A stretch of 44,276 bases of DNA from Pseudomonas asplenii (GCF_001293465.1 NZ_JSYZ01000021.1:41749-86024), one strand, 5' to 3'; counted from the stretch's first letter, positions 15,568 to 25,394 are shown. Notes: generated by a model not told the origin, from the sequence alone. Translations and numbers: made by a program.

Positions 15568-18291
15568 ATGACTGATCTGTTCCGTATGCCAGACCCCGTG
15601 GTCCCGGCCATACCTGCACTGGAAGGACGCTTCTACCGACCGCCGTTGCCAGAAGGGCATGTGCTGCGACCTCGTCTGTGCGAACGTCTGGGCGAGGGGC
15701 TCAATGGCCGTCTGCTGCTGATCAGTGCCCCGGCCGGTTTTGGCAAGAGTTCGCTGGCGGTGGAGTTCTGCCAGAGCCTGCCCGGCCACTGGCAAAGCCT
15801 GTGGCTGGGGCTCAGTCCGCGCGACAGCGATCCGGGACGTTTCCTGGAGCGTCTGCTCGATGGCCTGCAACAGTATTTTCCCGACCTGGGTGGCCGGGCG
15901 CTGGGCCTGTTGAAAATGCGCCAGCGTCATCAGCCGTTCGCCTTCGAGGAGTGGCTGGACGGGCTGCTCGATGAGTTGGCGGTACAGCTTTCGAACAACA
16001 GGCCCCTGCTGCTGGTGCTCGATGACTATCACCTGGCCCAGGGACCGGTGCTCGACCGTTGCCTGCAATTCTTTCTCAACCACCTGCCGCCGGGGCTGCT
16101 GGTGCTGGTCACCAGTCGCCAGCGACCGGAATGGCACCTGGCGCGTCTGCGCCTGTCGCGCCAATTGCTGGAACTGAGCGAACAGGACCTGCGGCTGACG
16201 CTCGGCGAGTCCATGGCGTTGTTCGACCGGCACCGCAACGCCTTGAGCGGCGAAGCCCTGCAGACCCTGATCGAGCGCAGCGAGGGCTGGGTCGCCGGTC
16301 TGCGCTTCTGGTTGCTGGCGGCACAGGCCAACGATGAGCAACTGCCCCAGGTCCTGCATGGCGGCGAGGGCCTGATTCGCGACTACCTGCTGGAGGAGGT
16401 GATCGATTTCCTGCCGGCGCACGTCCAGGCCTTTCTCTACGACACCGCTTCCCAGGAGCGTTTTTGCCGCGAGCTGTGCGATGCGATCCGCGAGTCCCAT
16501 GACAGCGGGCAGATTCTCGATTACCTGCAATCGCACCAGGTCTTTCTCGTGCCGCTGGACGAGCATGGCCACTGGTTCCGCTACCACCATCTGTTTTCCG
16601 ACCTGCTGCGCAGCCGCCCCGCGGCCAACGGCCTGGTCCCACCCGCCAGCCTGCATCTGCGCGCCTGCCGCTGGTTCAGCTCCCAGGGGTTGCTGGATGA
16701 AGCGGTGGAGCAGGCCTTGCGCGCCGGTCACCTGGATGTGGCGGCCAACCTGGTGCAGAACCTTTCCGAGGAGCAACTGCTGGCCGAGCAGAACGTCGGC
16801 ATGCTGCTGCGCTGGAAAATGGACCTGCCCGACAGCCTGCTGACCAGTTCGCCACGCTTGATCGTGTTGTACGCCTGGGCATTGGGGCTGGCCTGTCAAC
16901 TGGATGCGGCGCAGGAACTGGCCAGCAACCTGAGCAACTTCCTGCCAGCACCGTCGGCCACCGCGCAGCAGTCCATGCTGGCCCAGTGGCTGGCCCTGAG
17001 TGGCATCATCGCCCGCGGTCGCGGTGATCGTGAGCGGACCCTGGCCTATTGCGGCGAGGCCTTGCTCAGCCTGCCCCACAAGCGTTATGGGCAGCGCCTG
17101 CTGTGCCTGTCGACGCTGTCCAACCTGGCGATTGCCGAGGGCGACCTGTGGCGCGCCCGGAGCCTGAACCGGGAGTCCCTGGAACTGGCCCAGCGGGTCG
17201 GCAACCCGCTGTTCGAGGCGCTGGCCCACTATGACCGGGCGCGGGTGCTGCAGGCGCGCGGCGAAGTGCTGCGGGCACTGGAGGAGGTGCGGCAAGGCTT
17301 GCAGCGCCTGCAGGGCCTGCCCGCGCAACGGGTCTATGCGGCACGGGCGCGGCTGACGATATACGAGGGCTACCTGCTGAACCTGCGCCTGCAACCGCAG
17401 GCATCGCGCCAGCGCCTGCTGGCCGGACTGCACGAAGCACGGGCCTGTCGTGATGTCAGCGTGCTGATCGGCTATTGCGTGATCGCCTGCCAGGAAGGCC
17501 AGGGCGGCGACTTTGCCAGGGCCTTTGCCGAACTGGCCGAAGCCGAGCGGCTGATGCATGTCTGGGATGTGCCGCCGATCTACTACCTGGCGATGATCAC
17601 CCTGGTCAAATGCGAGCTGTGGCTGGCCCAAGGGCGTGTCGACCTGGCCGAAGCCTGGCTCGGTCGCCTGGGGCAGACCTACACCGGCGAGCAGCCGGCC
17701 GCCGCGCCGGAGTTTCATCCCCAACTGCCGGCGCACATCGAGTTGCAGCAGGCGCAACTCGATGTGCGCCAGGGCCGACCCGAGGCGGCCCGGCAGCGCC
17801 TGGGCAGGCTGGTGGCCCAGGGGCAGGCCAGCGGGGGGCAACTGCTCAGCATCCTGGCCTGGAATCAACTGGTGGTGCTGGCGCTCGCCGAGTCGCGGGA
17901 CGCCCAGGCCCGTTCGCTGTTCGCCCGGGCCATGGAGGCCGGAACCGGCGGAGCCCTGCTGCCGTTCCAGGCCCTGAGCGGCAGCCATCCGGAGTGGATG
18001 CGCGAGCAGTTGCTGGCGGGGCCGGACACGCCCCTGCGCCAGAGTCTGCTGGGGCTGTTGCCGGCCCAGGTGGTACGTGAGCCCAGCCATCCGAGCGAAC
18101 AATTGAGCGCCCGCGAGCTGGCGGTTCTGCAATTGATCGCCCAGGGCTGCTCGAACCAGGAAATCAGCGACCAGTTGTTCATCTCGCTGCACACCGTGAA
18201 AACCCACGCCAGCCACATCAACAGCAAGTTGGGCGTAGAGCGGCGCACTCAGGCCGTGGCGCGGGCCCAGGACCTGGGGCTGCTGCAGTAG
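15568..18291 (+). CDS. MalT-like LuxR-family transcriptional activator (LAL/STAND type)
   Basis: A 907-residue regulator. The N-terminal STAND ATPase has a Walker A motif APAGFGKSS (about residues 54-62) and a DDYH Walker B-like stretch (LVLDDYHLA). A long helical-repeat sensor region follows. The last 62 residues (846-907) form a LuxR helix-turn-helix (LSARELAVLQLIAQG, then QLFISLHTVKTH). MalT and AlkS are of this build and bind ATP plus a small inducer to activate transcription. Its place after the ligase, DUF1302 and DUF1329 genes makes it their probable activator, perhaps sensing a fatty-acid derivative. The start is the ATG at 15568, with only a weak ribosome site. Confidence 0.93.
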   Translation: MTDLFRMPDPVVPAIPALEGRFYRPPLPEGHVLRPRLCERLGEGLNGRLLLISAPAGFGKSSLAVEFCQSLPGHWQSLWLGLSPRDSDPGRFLERLLDGLQQYFPDLGGRALGLLKMRQRHQPFAFEEWLDGLLDELAVQLSNNRPLLLVLDDYHLAQGPVLDRCLQFFLNHLPPGLLVLVTSRQRPEWHLARLRLSRQLLELSEQDLRLTLGESMALFDRHRNALSGEALQTLIERSEGWVAGLRFWLLAAQANDEQLPQVLHGGEGLIRDYLLEEVIDFLPAHVQAFLYDTASQERFCRELCDAIRESHDSGQILDYLQSHQVFLVPLDEHGHWFRYHHLFSDLLRSRPAANGLVPPASLHLRACRWFSSQGLLDEAVEQALRAGHLDVAANLVQNLSEEQLLAEQNVGMLLRWKMDLPDSLLTSSPRLIVLYAWALGLACQLDAAQELASNLSNFLPAPSATAQQSMLAQWLALSGIIARGRGDRERTLAYCGEALLSLPHKRYGQRLLCLSTLSNLAIAEGDLWRARSLNRESLELAQRVGNPLFEALAHYDRARVLQARGEVLRALEEVRQGLQRLQGLPAQRVYAARARLTIYEGYLLNLRLQPQASRQRLLAGLHEARACRDVSVLIGYCVIACQEGQGGDFARAFAELAEAERLMHVWDVPPIYYLAMITLVKCELWLAQGRVDLAEAWLGRLGQTYTGEQPAAAPEFHPQLPAHIELQQAQLDVRQGRPEAARQRLGRLVAQGQASGGQLLSILAWNQLVVLALAESRDAQARSLFARAMEAGTGGALLPFQALSGSHPEWMREQLLAGPDTPLRQSLLGLLPAQVVREPSHPSEQLSARELAVLQLIAQGCSNQEISDQLFISLHTVKTHASHINSKLGVERRTQAVARAQDLGLLQ

Positions 18292-18468
18292 TTTGCGGCG
18301 TAATCCCCGTCCAGGGGGTGGCTATACGCCTTGTCTGCGCTATAACCAATAGACGTGTGATTTCCTTTGCGACGCCTGCCGCGCCGCACGTCCTGTGGTG
18401 GCCCAGAGGGCGGGAAACCTCCGGCGCCCTTCGATCATGAGTTACCAAGGAATGTCTGGGAGCAAGGA

Positions 18469-20163
18469 ATGCGTGAAACCTCCTTCAATCCCGCTCCGGT
18501 TGTGCTGATAGTCGATGACCAGACAACCGATGCGCTTATTCTCAGTGAGTCGGTGCGGGACCTGGCACAGGTGTATGTCGCCAGCAGTGGTGAGGAAGCC
18601 TTGCGCGTGGCTCGCCAGTTTCGTCCGGATGTGGTTCTGCTGGACATAGAAATGCCCGACATGAGCGGCTTCGAAGTCTGTCGGGCACTCAAGGCCGACC
18701 CCAAGCTGTCCGACGCCGCGGTGATTTTCGTCACCTCCCATGCCCAGGCCGACTACGAGCTGCAGGCGTTGGGCTACGGGGGGATCGATTTCATCCAGAA
18801 ACCCCTCAACCTGCCGGTGGCCAGGGCCCATATCAACGCCCACCTGACCCTGCGCAACGAGGCCAAGCGCCTGGCCAATCATGACGCCCTCACCGGCCTG
18901 CCCAACCGCATGCTGCTGCAGGACCGGGCGGAACAGGCGCTGAAAATGGCCCGGCGCAATCACGGTCGGCTGGCGATGCTGTTGCTGGACCTGGACAACT
19001 TCAAGGCCATCAACGACTCCATGGGGCATTCGGTCGGTGATCAGATGCTCAAGTACGTGGCCACGCGGTTGTCGCTGATCCTCGGCAGCATGGACACCCT
19101 CAGCCGGCAGGGTGGGGACGAGTTCATCATCCTGCTGTCGGAGGTCGACAGTTTCGAGGCGGTCGGCGATTTTGCCGAGCAGGTGCTGACCACCATTTCC
19201 AACCCCTTCTCGCTGCAAGGCAATCGCTACGACCTCAGCGCCAGTATCGGCATCGGCGTGTTTCCGGAGGACAGCGAAGACCTGGAGTCGCTCTACCGCC
19301 ATGCCGACTCCGCGATGTACCAGGCCAAGCAGGCCGGACGCAATCGCTACCAGTTCTTCTCGCCGGCCATCGAAAGCGGTATGCGCGCCCGGCATCTGCT
19401 GGAACGGCATATGCGCGCCGCCATCGACGATGGGGTGTTCGAGGTTTTCTACCAGGCCAAGGTCGATGTCCGCGAGCATCGGGTGGTCGGCATGGAGGCA
19501 CTGATCCGCTGGCGCGATGGTGGCGGCAATCTGGTTTCGCCCTCGGACTTCATCCCGCTGGCCGAGGAAACCGGGCTGATCATCCCCATCGGCAAATACG
19601 TGATGCTCCAGGCGTGCAAGGAGACGCGCAAACTGCACGAGCAGGGTTTTCCGGTTTGCGTCAGCGTCAACATCAGTGCCGTGCAGTTCCGCGAGTCGTC
19701 GTTCCTGGGGATGGTCAAGGACATCCTGCTCGATTCCGGGCTCGCCCCGCAGTGGCTGGAGCTGGAAATCACCGAAGGGGTGCTGGCCCGTGACACCGAC
19801 AACGCCCGCGAAACCCTGATGGCGCTCAAGGCGCTGGGTGTGCACGTGGCCATCGACGATTTCGGCACCGGCTATTCGAGCCTGGCCTACCTCAAGCGTT
19901 TTCCCATCGATGTGCTGAAGATCGACCAGAGCTTCGTGCGCGACATGCTTACCGACAAGAGCGACCTGGCCATCGTCGAGGCGATCATCAAGCTGGGCCA
20001 GGCACTGGGGCTCGAGCTGGTGGCCGAGGGCGTGGAGACCTGGCAGCAGGCCGAGTTGCTGCTGGAACTGGGATGTCGGGTGATGCAGGGGTACCTGTAC
20101 TGCCGGCCGGTTCCGTTTGCCCAGATACGTACCCTGCTGGCCTCCTGGTCACAGGCGACATGA
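18469..20163 (+). CDS. REC-GGDEF-EAL response regulator (cyclic-di-GMP)
   Basis: A 564-residue protein. The receiver domain has acidic residues D16/D17, phosphoacceptor D59 in LLDIEMPD, and K111. The diguanylate cyclase domain has an intact GGDEF at 215-219. The usual inhibitory RxxD five residues before it reads GSMD, so product inhibition at that site is probably lost. The EAL phosphodiesterase domain starts with EALIRW near 343, with ITEG, DDFGTGYSS and KIDQSF all present. Both catalytic domains therefore look competent. The ATG at 18469 has AAGGA just upstream. It precedes a hybrid kinase by 55 nt, and that kinase's HPt domain is a plausible phosphate source. Confidence 0.94.
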   Translation: MRETSFNPAPVVLIVDDQTTDALILSESVRDLAQVYVASSGEEALRVARQFRPDVVLLDIEMPDMSGFEVCRALKADPKLSDAAVIFVTSHAQADYELQALGYGGIDFIQKPLNLPVARAHINAHLTLRNEAKRLANHDALTGLPNRMLLQDRAEQALKMARRNHGRLAMLLLDLDNFKAINDSMGHSVGDQMLKYVATRLSLILGSMDTLSRQGGDEFIILLSEVDSFEAVGDFAEQVLTTISNPFSLQGNRYDLSASIGIGVFPEDSEDLESLYRHADSAMYQAKQAGRNRYQFFSPAIESGMRARHLLERHMRAAIDDGVFEVFYQAKVDVREHRVVGMEALIRWRDGGGNLVSPSDFIPLAEETGLIIPIGKYVMLQACKETRKLHEQGFPVCVSVNISAVQFRESSFLGMVKDILLDSGLAPQWLELEITEGVLARDTDNARETLMALKALGVHVAIDDFGTGYSSLAYLKRFPIDVLKIDQSFVRDMLTDKSDLAIVEAIIKLGQALGLELVAEGVETWQQAELLLELGCRVMQGYLYCRPVPFAQIRTLLASWSQAT

Positions 20164-20218
20164 GCCGTTGAGCGGCACGCCGTCACCGGCACAAGCCCAC
20201 TGCCCGAGGGAGCCCGAG

Positions 20219-23200
20219 TTGAACCGATTTCATCTGTACGCCCTGAACGGGCGCGCCATCACGCTTCTGGTCATCGGCCTGGTTGCGACTTTCGTGGGTT
20301 GTCAGATCCTGCAGAACACCAACGAGCAGCGCGCCCGCGAAGCACTGGCCAACGCGGCCGACAGCGCGGTGGAGGCGGTGGTTGGCCGGCTGCAGAAGTA
20401 TCAGTACGGGTTGCGCGGGGCGCGGGGCGCCATCGTCGCCAGTGGCGAAGAGAACCTGACGCGCGAGACGTTTCACCGTTACAGCCTCACCCGTGACGTG
20501 CCGGTCGAGTTCCCCGGGGCCCGCGGCTTCGGCTTCATCCGGCGGGTACCGGCCCAGGACCTGGAGCAGTTTCTGCAACGGGCGCGTGACGACAGCTCGC
20601 CCAGTTTCAGCATTCGCCAGTTCGCTCCCCATGAGGGCGATCTGTATGTGATCCAGTACCTGGAGCCCAACCGCGATCAGGCGGTGGCCATCGGCCTGGA
20701 TATCGCTTCGCAGCCTGATCGTGCCGAAGCGGCGCGGATGGCCGCGCGTACCGGGGAGGTGCGGCTCACTTCGCCGATCACGCTGGTGCAGGCGGTGGGC
20801 AAGCCGAAGCAGTCCTTCCTGATCCTGCTGCCGATCTACAGGAGCGGCATCGTGCCCAAGACCGAGTCGGAGCGGGAGGCGGAAGTCGTCGGCTGGAGCT
20901 ATGCCCCGCTGATGATCGAGAGTGTCCTGGCTGGCCTGGTGCCGGAAAGCGAGGCGATCAATCTGCGTCTGCGCGATATCACCGGGCCGGGGCCGGCGGT
21001 GGCGTTCTACCAGACGGCTCAGGACGCGGAGGCGGCGACGACAGGATTGCCGAGCCGGACCCTGGAACGCGACATCTACGGGCGCCGCTGGCAGATCGAG
21101 CTGCAGGCACTGCCGTTGTTCATCGAGCGCCTGCACCAGGTTTCGCCGCTGGTGGTGTTTGTGCTTGGAACCCTGGCCAGCGTGCTGGTGGCGGCACTGG
21201 TGGCCATCGCCGGAGTCAGTTCCCGGCGGCGCCTGCAGGTGCTGTCCGAGCAGCGGCGGCTGGCCCTGATCGTCGAAAGCTCGGCGGATGCGATCATCGG
21301 CACGACCCTGGACGGTGTCGTGACCAACTGGAACCGGGGAGCGCGAAAACTGCTCGGCTACACCGCCCAGGAAGCGGTCGGCCAGCCGTTGCTGAAGCTG
21401 ATCGTGCCACCCGGGCTGGCGGCGGAAGAGGCCGAGATCCTCAGGCGCATCGCGCTCGGCGAGACGATCGTCAACCTCGACACCGTGCGTCACAGCAAGG
21501 ACGGGCGCAGTATCAATGTCTCGGCGAATGTCTCGCCGATCTGCGATGAAAGCGGTGCGGTGATCGGTTCCTCGAAGATTCTGCGGGACATCACCGCGCA
21601 CAAGGCCGCCGAGGCGCGAATTCTCGAACTCAATGCCAATCTGGAAGAGCAGGTGGCTGAGCGGACCTCGGAATTGCGGCGTATCAACCTGTTGTTCAGC
21701 AGCGTGCTGCGTTCGGCTTCCAGGGTAGCGATCATCGCCACCGACCTGGATGGCGTCATCAGTCTCTTCAACGAAGGCGCCGAACAGATGCTCGGTTACC
21801 GTGCCGCGCAACTGGTGGGCAAGGCCACGCCGACGATCCTGCATCTGGAGCAGGAAATCGCCGAGCGCAGTGCCGAGCTGAGTCGGGAATATGGGCAAGC
21901 CATCGAGGGCTTCCGGGTGTTTGCCCACAAGCCGGAGTTCGAGCACTCGGAAATCCGCGAATGGACTTATGTGCACAAGGATGGCAGGCACGTGCCGGTG
22001 AACCTGGTGGTGACTTCGCTGCGTGATGAGCAAGGCACGTTGACCGGGTACCTGAGCATCGCGATCGATATCACCGAACGCAAGGTGGCCGAACACCAGC
22101 TGGACCTGAGCCTGCAATCGGTGCGGCTGATTCGCGACCAGTTGCTGATGGCCGCCGACGTGGCGGAACTGGGTATCTGGACCTGGACCCTGGCCGACGG
22201 CACGCTGCAGTGGAACGAGCGGATGTTCGAGTTCTACAGCCAGCCATTGAGCCTGAAGGACAATGGCCTGACCTACGCGCACTGGTACGAGCGCGTGCAT
22301 CCGGATGATGCCGAGGCGGTCGCTGCGCAACTGGCGGCGGCGGTGGCCGGCGAGGGAGTCTACGACCCGGTGTTCCGGGTGCTCGCGCTGGATGGCCGGA
22401 TCCGTATCATCCAGGCCGGTGCGCAGATCGAGCGCGATGCCCAGGGGCAGCCGCTCCGGGTGACCGGTATCAATCGGGATATCACCACCCAGCGCGAGCT
22501 GGAGGCGCACCTGCTCCAGGCCCGGGACCGCGCCGACAGCGCCAGTGCGGCCAAGTCGTTCTTCCTGGCGAACATGAGCCATGAAATCCGCACGCCGATG
22601 AATGCGGTGCTGGGGATGCTGCAACTGGTGCAGCACACCGAGCTCAATGCCCGTCAGCGCGACTATGTGGTCAAGGCCCAGACTGCGGCCAAGTCCTTGC
22701 TCGGGTTGCTCAACGACATTCTCGACTACTCCAAGATCGAAGCCGGCAAGCTGCGCCTGGACCTGCACACCTTCGAACTCGAGGCGTTGATGCGCGACCT
22801 CGCCGTGGTGCTGGCGGGCAACCAGGGCAGCAAGGAGGTCGAGGTGATGTTCGACCTCGATTCCGAGCTGCCGGGCAGCCTGGTCGGCGACAGCATGCGT
22901 CTGCAGCAGGTGCTGATCAACCTGGCGGGCAATGCCCTGAAGTTCACCCAGCAGGGCCAGGTGGTGGTCAGCCTCCGCCAGTTGCAGCGCCTGGAGGGCC
23001 AGGTACAACTGCGGGTCGAGGTCTGCGATACCGGCATTGGCATCAGCGCCGAACAACAGCAGCGGATTTTCGAGGGCTTCACCCAGGCGGAGGCCTCGAC
23101 CACCCGCCGCTTTGGCGGTACCGGGCTGGGCCTGGTGATCTGCAAGCGCCTGGTCGGCCTGATGGGCGGCGAGTTGCTGGTCGAAAGCGAGGAGGGCAGC

Positions 23201-24544
23201 GGCAGCCGGTTCTGGTTCGACATCACCCTGGACGTGGCCCGCACCGAGCCGTTGCGGTTGTCCTGCCCCGGTGTGGATTCGCAGATGCGCCTGCTGGTGG
23301 CCGACGATAACTCCATGGCCTGCGAGCTGCTGCTACGTACCGTGCGCTCCCTGGGCTGGACGGCGGACACGGTGGATGGCGGCACGCGGGCGGTGGAGAG
23401 CGTGCGCAATGCCCAGATGCGTGGCGAACCCTACGATGTGGTGCTGATGGATTGGCGCATGCCGGACATGGACGGGCTCAGTGCTGCACGATTGATCAGC
23501 CTGCAGGAACAGAGCGCCCCACCGCCGATGGTGATCATGATCACTGCCTACGGCCGGGAGGTGTTGGCGGATGTGCATCATGAAGGCGATGCCCCCTTCG
23601 TCGGCTTCCTCACCAAACCCGTGACGCCCCTGCAGTTGGCCGATGCCGTGCAGCGGGCTTTCAGCAGCAGCGAAGCGGTTCCCGAGGTACGGCCGGGGCC
23701 TGTGCGCCAGCGGCGTCTGGCCGGCATGCGCCTGCTGGTGGTGGAGGACAATGCGCTCAATCGCCAGGTCGCCGACGAACTGCTCAGGGGCGAGGGTGCA
23801 CAAGTGGTCCTGGCCGAAGGTGGCCTGGAAGGTGTCAGCCAGGTGTTTTGCGCTTCGACTCCTTTCGATGCGGTATTGATGGACATCCAGATGCCGGATA
23901 TCGACGGCATGGAGGCGACCCGGAGGATTCGCCGGCAGGCCGATTTCGCCTCGCTGCCAATCCTGGCGATGACCGCCAATGCCTCCAGCAGCGATCGTGA
24001 GGCCTGCCTGGCGGCAGGGATGAACGACCATGTGAGCAAGCCCATCGACCTGGAGGAACTGGTACTGACCCTGCGTCTGCAGACCGGTCGTGAAACGTCG
24101 CAACCGAAAGTGCCCGAAGCCGCCGGTGGCGCGGCGGACACGGTGCTGGAAGCGCGCCAGTCGATCATGGCCCGCTTTGGCGGCAATCTCGAACTGATCT
24201 CTACGGTCCTCTACGGTTTCGGGGCGGAACTGGAGAAGCAACTGTCGCTGCTGCCCAACCATCTGCAGGACCGTGACGGGCCGGCGCTGGCCGCGGTGCT
24301 GCATGCGATCAAGGGCAGTTCCGGGACCATGGGGGCCCAGGCCCTGTCACAGCGTGCCGGGGCGCTGGAGCGTGAACTGATGTATGGCGATGCCGCCGCG
24401 ATTGCCCGGGTGCTCGACGACCCGCAATGGCTGCCGGAACTCAGGCAACTGCTGGCGCGCAGCGTCGATGAGTTGCAGGCGACGTTCGGCAACGGCTACC
24501 GGGGCGACTCAGCCCGGGACATGGCCGCCGGGTCGCGTTCTTGA
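20219..24544 (+). CDS. Hybrid sensor histidine kinase, CHASE-PAS x3-HK-REC-REC-HPt
   Basis: A 1441-residue BvgS/BarA-style phosphorelay protein. Order: membrane helix at about 13-30; periplasmic CHASE ligand-binding domain; second membrane helix (VVFVLGTLASVLVAALVAI); three PAS domains (first near LIVESSADAIIG, second near IIATDLDGVISL, third near AELGIWTWT); HisKA with H788 in MSHEIRTPMN; ATPase domain; receivers with D1078 (LMDWRMPD) and D1222 (LMDIQMPD); and an HPt domain with H1362 in HAIKGSSG. All relay residues are present. The start is a TTG at 20219 with GAGGGAG 6 nt upstream; upstream ATG extensions run into the preceding gene and lack such a site. It probably phosphorylates the adjacent REC-GGDEF-EAL protein. 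The signal is unknown. Confidence 0.94.
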   Translation: MNRFHLYALNGRAITLLVIGLVATFVGCQILQNTNEQRAREALANAADSAVEAVVGRLQKYQYGLRGARGAIVASGEENLTRETFHRYSLTRDVPVEFPGARGFGFIRRVPAQDLEQFLQRARDDSSPSFSIRQFAPHEGDLYVIQYLEPNRDQAVAIGLDIASQPDRAEAARMAARTGEVRLTSPITLVQAVGKPKQSFLILLPIYRSGIVPKTESEREAEVVGWSYAPLMIESVLAGLVPESEAINLRLRDITGPGPAVAFYQTAQDAEAATTGLPSRTLERDIYGRRWQIELQALPLFIERLHQVSPLVVFVLGTLASVLVAALVAIAGVSSRRRLQVLSEQRRLALIVESSADAIIGTTLDGVVTNWNRGARKLLGYTAQEAVGQPLLKLIVPPGLAAEEAEILRRIALGETIVNLDTVRHSKDGRSINVSANVSPICDESGAVIGSSKILRDITAHKAAEARILELNANLEEQVAERTSELRRINLLFSSVLRSASRVAIIATDLDGVISLFNEGAEQMLGYRAAQLVGKATPTILHLEQEIAERSAELSREYGQAIEGFRVFAHKPEFEHSEIREWTYVHKDGRHVPVNLVVTSLRDEQGTLTGYLSIAIDITERKVAEHQLDLSLQSVRLIRDQLLMAADVAELGIWTWTLADGTLQWNERMFEFYSQPLSLKDNGLTYAHWYERVHPDDAEAVAAQLAAAVAGEGVYDPVFRVLALDGRIRIIQAGAQIERDAQGQPLRVTGINRDITTQRELEAHLLQARDRADSASAAKSFFLANMSHEIRTPMNAVLGMLQLVQHTELNARQRDYVVKAQTAAKSLLGLLNDILDYSKIEAGKLRLDLHTFELEALMRDLAVVLAGNQGSKEVEVMFDLDSELPGSLVGDSMRLQQVLINLAGNALKFTQQGQVVVSLRQLQRLEGQVQLRVEVCDTGIGISAEQQQRIFEGFTQAEASTTRRFGGTGLGLVICKRLVGLMGGELLVESEEGSGSRFWFDITLDVARTEPLRLSCPGVDSQMRLLVADDNSMACELLLRTVRSLGWTADTVDGGTRAVESVRNAQMRGEPYDVVLMDWRMPDMDGLSAARLISLQEQSAPPPMVIMITAYGREVLADVHHEGDAPFVGFLTKPVTPLQLADAVQRAFSSSEAVPEVRPGPVRQRRLAGMRLLVVEDNALNRQVADELLRGEGAQVVLAEGGLEGVSQVFCASTPFDAVLMDIQMPDIDGMEATRRIRRQADFASLPILAMTANASSSDREACLAAGMNDHVSKPIDLEELVLTLRLQTGRETSQPKVPEAAGGAADTVLEARQSIMARFGGNLELISTVLYGFGAELEKQLSLLPNHLQDRDGPALAAVLHAIKGSSGTMGAQALSQRAGALERELMYGDAAAIARVLDDPQWLPELRQLLARSVDELQATFGNGYRGDSARDMAAGSRS

Positions 24545-24570
24545 AGCCGGTGGAGGCGACTCCTTATACT
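24541..24570 (+). promoter_or_regulatory. Possible sigma-70 promoter ahead of the MBL hydrolase gene
   Basis: TTGAAG (24541-24546) and TATACT (24565-24570) are spaced by 18 nt and overlap the kinase stop codon. Hexamer agreement is 4/6 and 5/6. A terminator-like hairpin follows before the next gene, so its productivity is uncertain. Confidence 0.35.
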
Positions 24571-24584
24571 TTTCGCAACAGAGT

Positions 24585-24620
24585 CCCTGGTTCGGCACCT
24601 CAATCGCCAGGGGCCTTTTT
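24585..24620 (+). terminator. Terminator-like hairpin after the hybrid kinase gene
   Basis: CCCTGG (24585-24590) pairs with CCAGGG (24607-24612) around a 16-nt loop, followed by GCC and five T residues. It probably ends the REC-GGDEF-EAL/hybrid kinase transcript. The stem is short, so efficiency is doubtful. Confidence 0.55.
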
Positions 24621-24652
24621 ATGGTCTTTCGAGCCTGTTGCAGGAGCAGCCC

Positions 24653-25297
24653 ATGGACGCCGCAAAACCCGCGCTGATCCGCGAAACCTTCCCCGTCGGC
24701 CCGTTGCAGTGCAACTGCACCATCATCGGTGATCCGCTGACGAAAAAAGCCATCGTCGTCGATCCGGGGGGCAACCATGAGTTGATCCTGGCCCGGCTCG
24801 ATGCCCTGGGCCTGAAGGTGGTCAGCATTATCCACACCCATGCGCACCTGGATCATTTCCTGGCTTCCGGCCAATTGAAGGAAAAAACCGGGGCCTCCCT
24901 GCATCTGCACAAGGACGACCAGTTCCTCTGGGACAACCTGGAGATGCAGTGCAACCTGTTCGGCGTGCCCTACACGCCGGTACCGTCGCCGGACCGGTGG
25001 CTGGCCGATGACGAGGAACTGGCCTGTGGCTGTGGCGTGGCCCTGCATACGCCGGGACATACGCCGGGCTCCATGAGCTTCTGGTTTTCCGAGGCTAGAC
25101 TGTTGATTGCCGGGGACACGCTGTTTCGCCGTGGCATCGGCCGGACCGACCTGTGGGGTGGCGACCAGGCCACCATCGTCCGTTCGATCAGGCAGCGCCT
25201 GTATACGCTGGACGAGGAGGCGACGGTGGTCACCGGTCACGGGCCCGACACCCGGCTGGGCGATGAGATGCGTGAAAACCCTTTTGTGCGCGGTTGA
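24653..25297 (+). CDS. MBL-fold metallo-hydrolase (glyoxalase II-like, YcbL type)
   Basis: A 214-residue metallo-beta-lactamase-fold hydrolase. The metal motif HTHAHLDH lies near residues 59-66, then HTPGHTPGS, a GDTLF aspartate and a late GHGPDT His complete a dinuclear zinc site. The short form without the glyoxalase II C-terminal helical domain matches the YcbL-type group, which can hydrolyse glutathione thioesters. The ATG at 24653 has AGGAG 6 nt upstream. It is preceded by a terminator-like hairpin, so it is likely transcribed separately from the kinase. The substrate is inferred only from the family. Confidence 0.92.
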   Translation: MDAAKPALIRETFPVGPLQCNCTIIGDPLTKKAIVVDPGGNHELILARLDALGLKVVSIIHTHAHLDHFLASGQLKEKTGASLHLHKDDQFLWDNLEMQCNLFGVPYTPVPSPDRWLADDEELACGCGVALHTPGHTPGSMSFWFSEARLLIAGDTLFRRGIGRTDLWGGDQATIVRSIRQRLYTLDEEATVVTGHGPDTRLGDEMRENPFVRG

Positions 25298-25394
25298 AAG
25301 GTTTCATGGAATTTTTGCCGTCGGTCGTGTTCAAACGCCAGCACAGGTCCATCGCCAACGGCCTCTGCACTTTCAATGAGTAGGAGCTAGATCC

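Noticed and set aside
15484..18216. 910-codon minus-strand open frame opposite the MalT-like regulator
   Set aside because: Antisense shadow: Gln-rich low-complexity protein without domains, while the plus strand has Walker A and LuxR motifs.
20117..20218. ATG-initiated extension of the hybrid kinase into the preceding gene
   Set aside because: The added 34 residues overlap the GGDEF-EAL coding end and are Pro/His/Arg-rich; the TTG at 20219 has GAGGGAG at ideal spacing.
20183..23056. 957-codon minus-strand open frame opposite the hybrid kinase
   Set aside because: Antisense shadow of a gene whose domains and catalytic residues are all in order on the plus strand.
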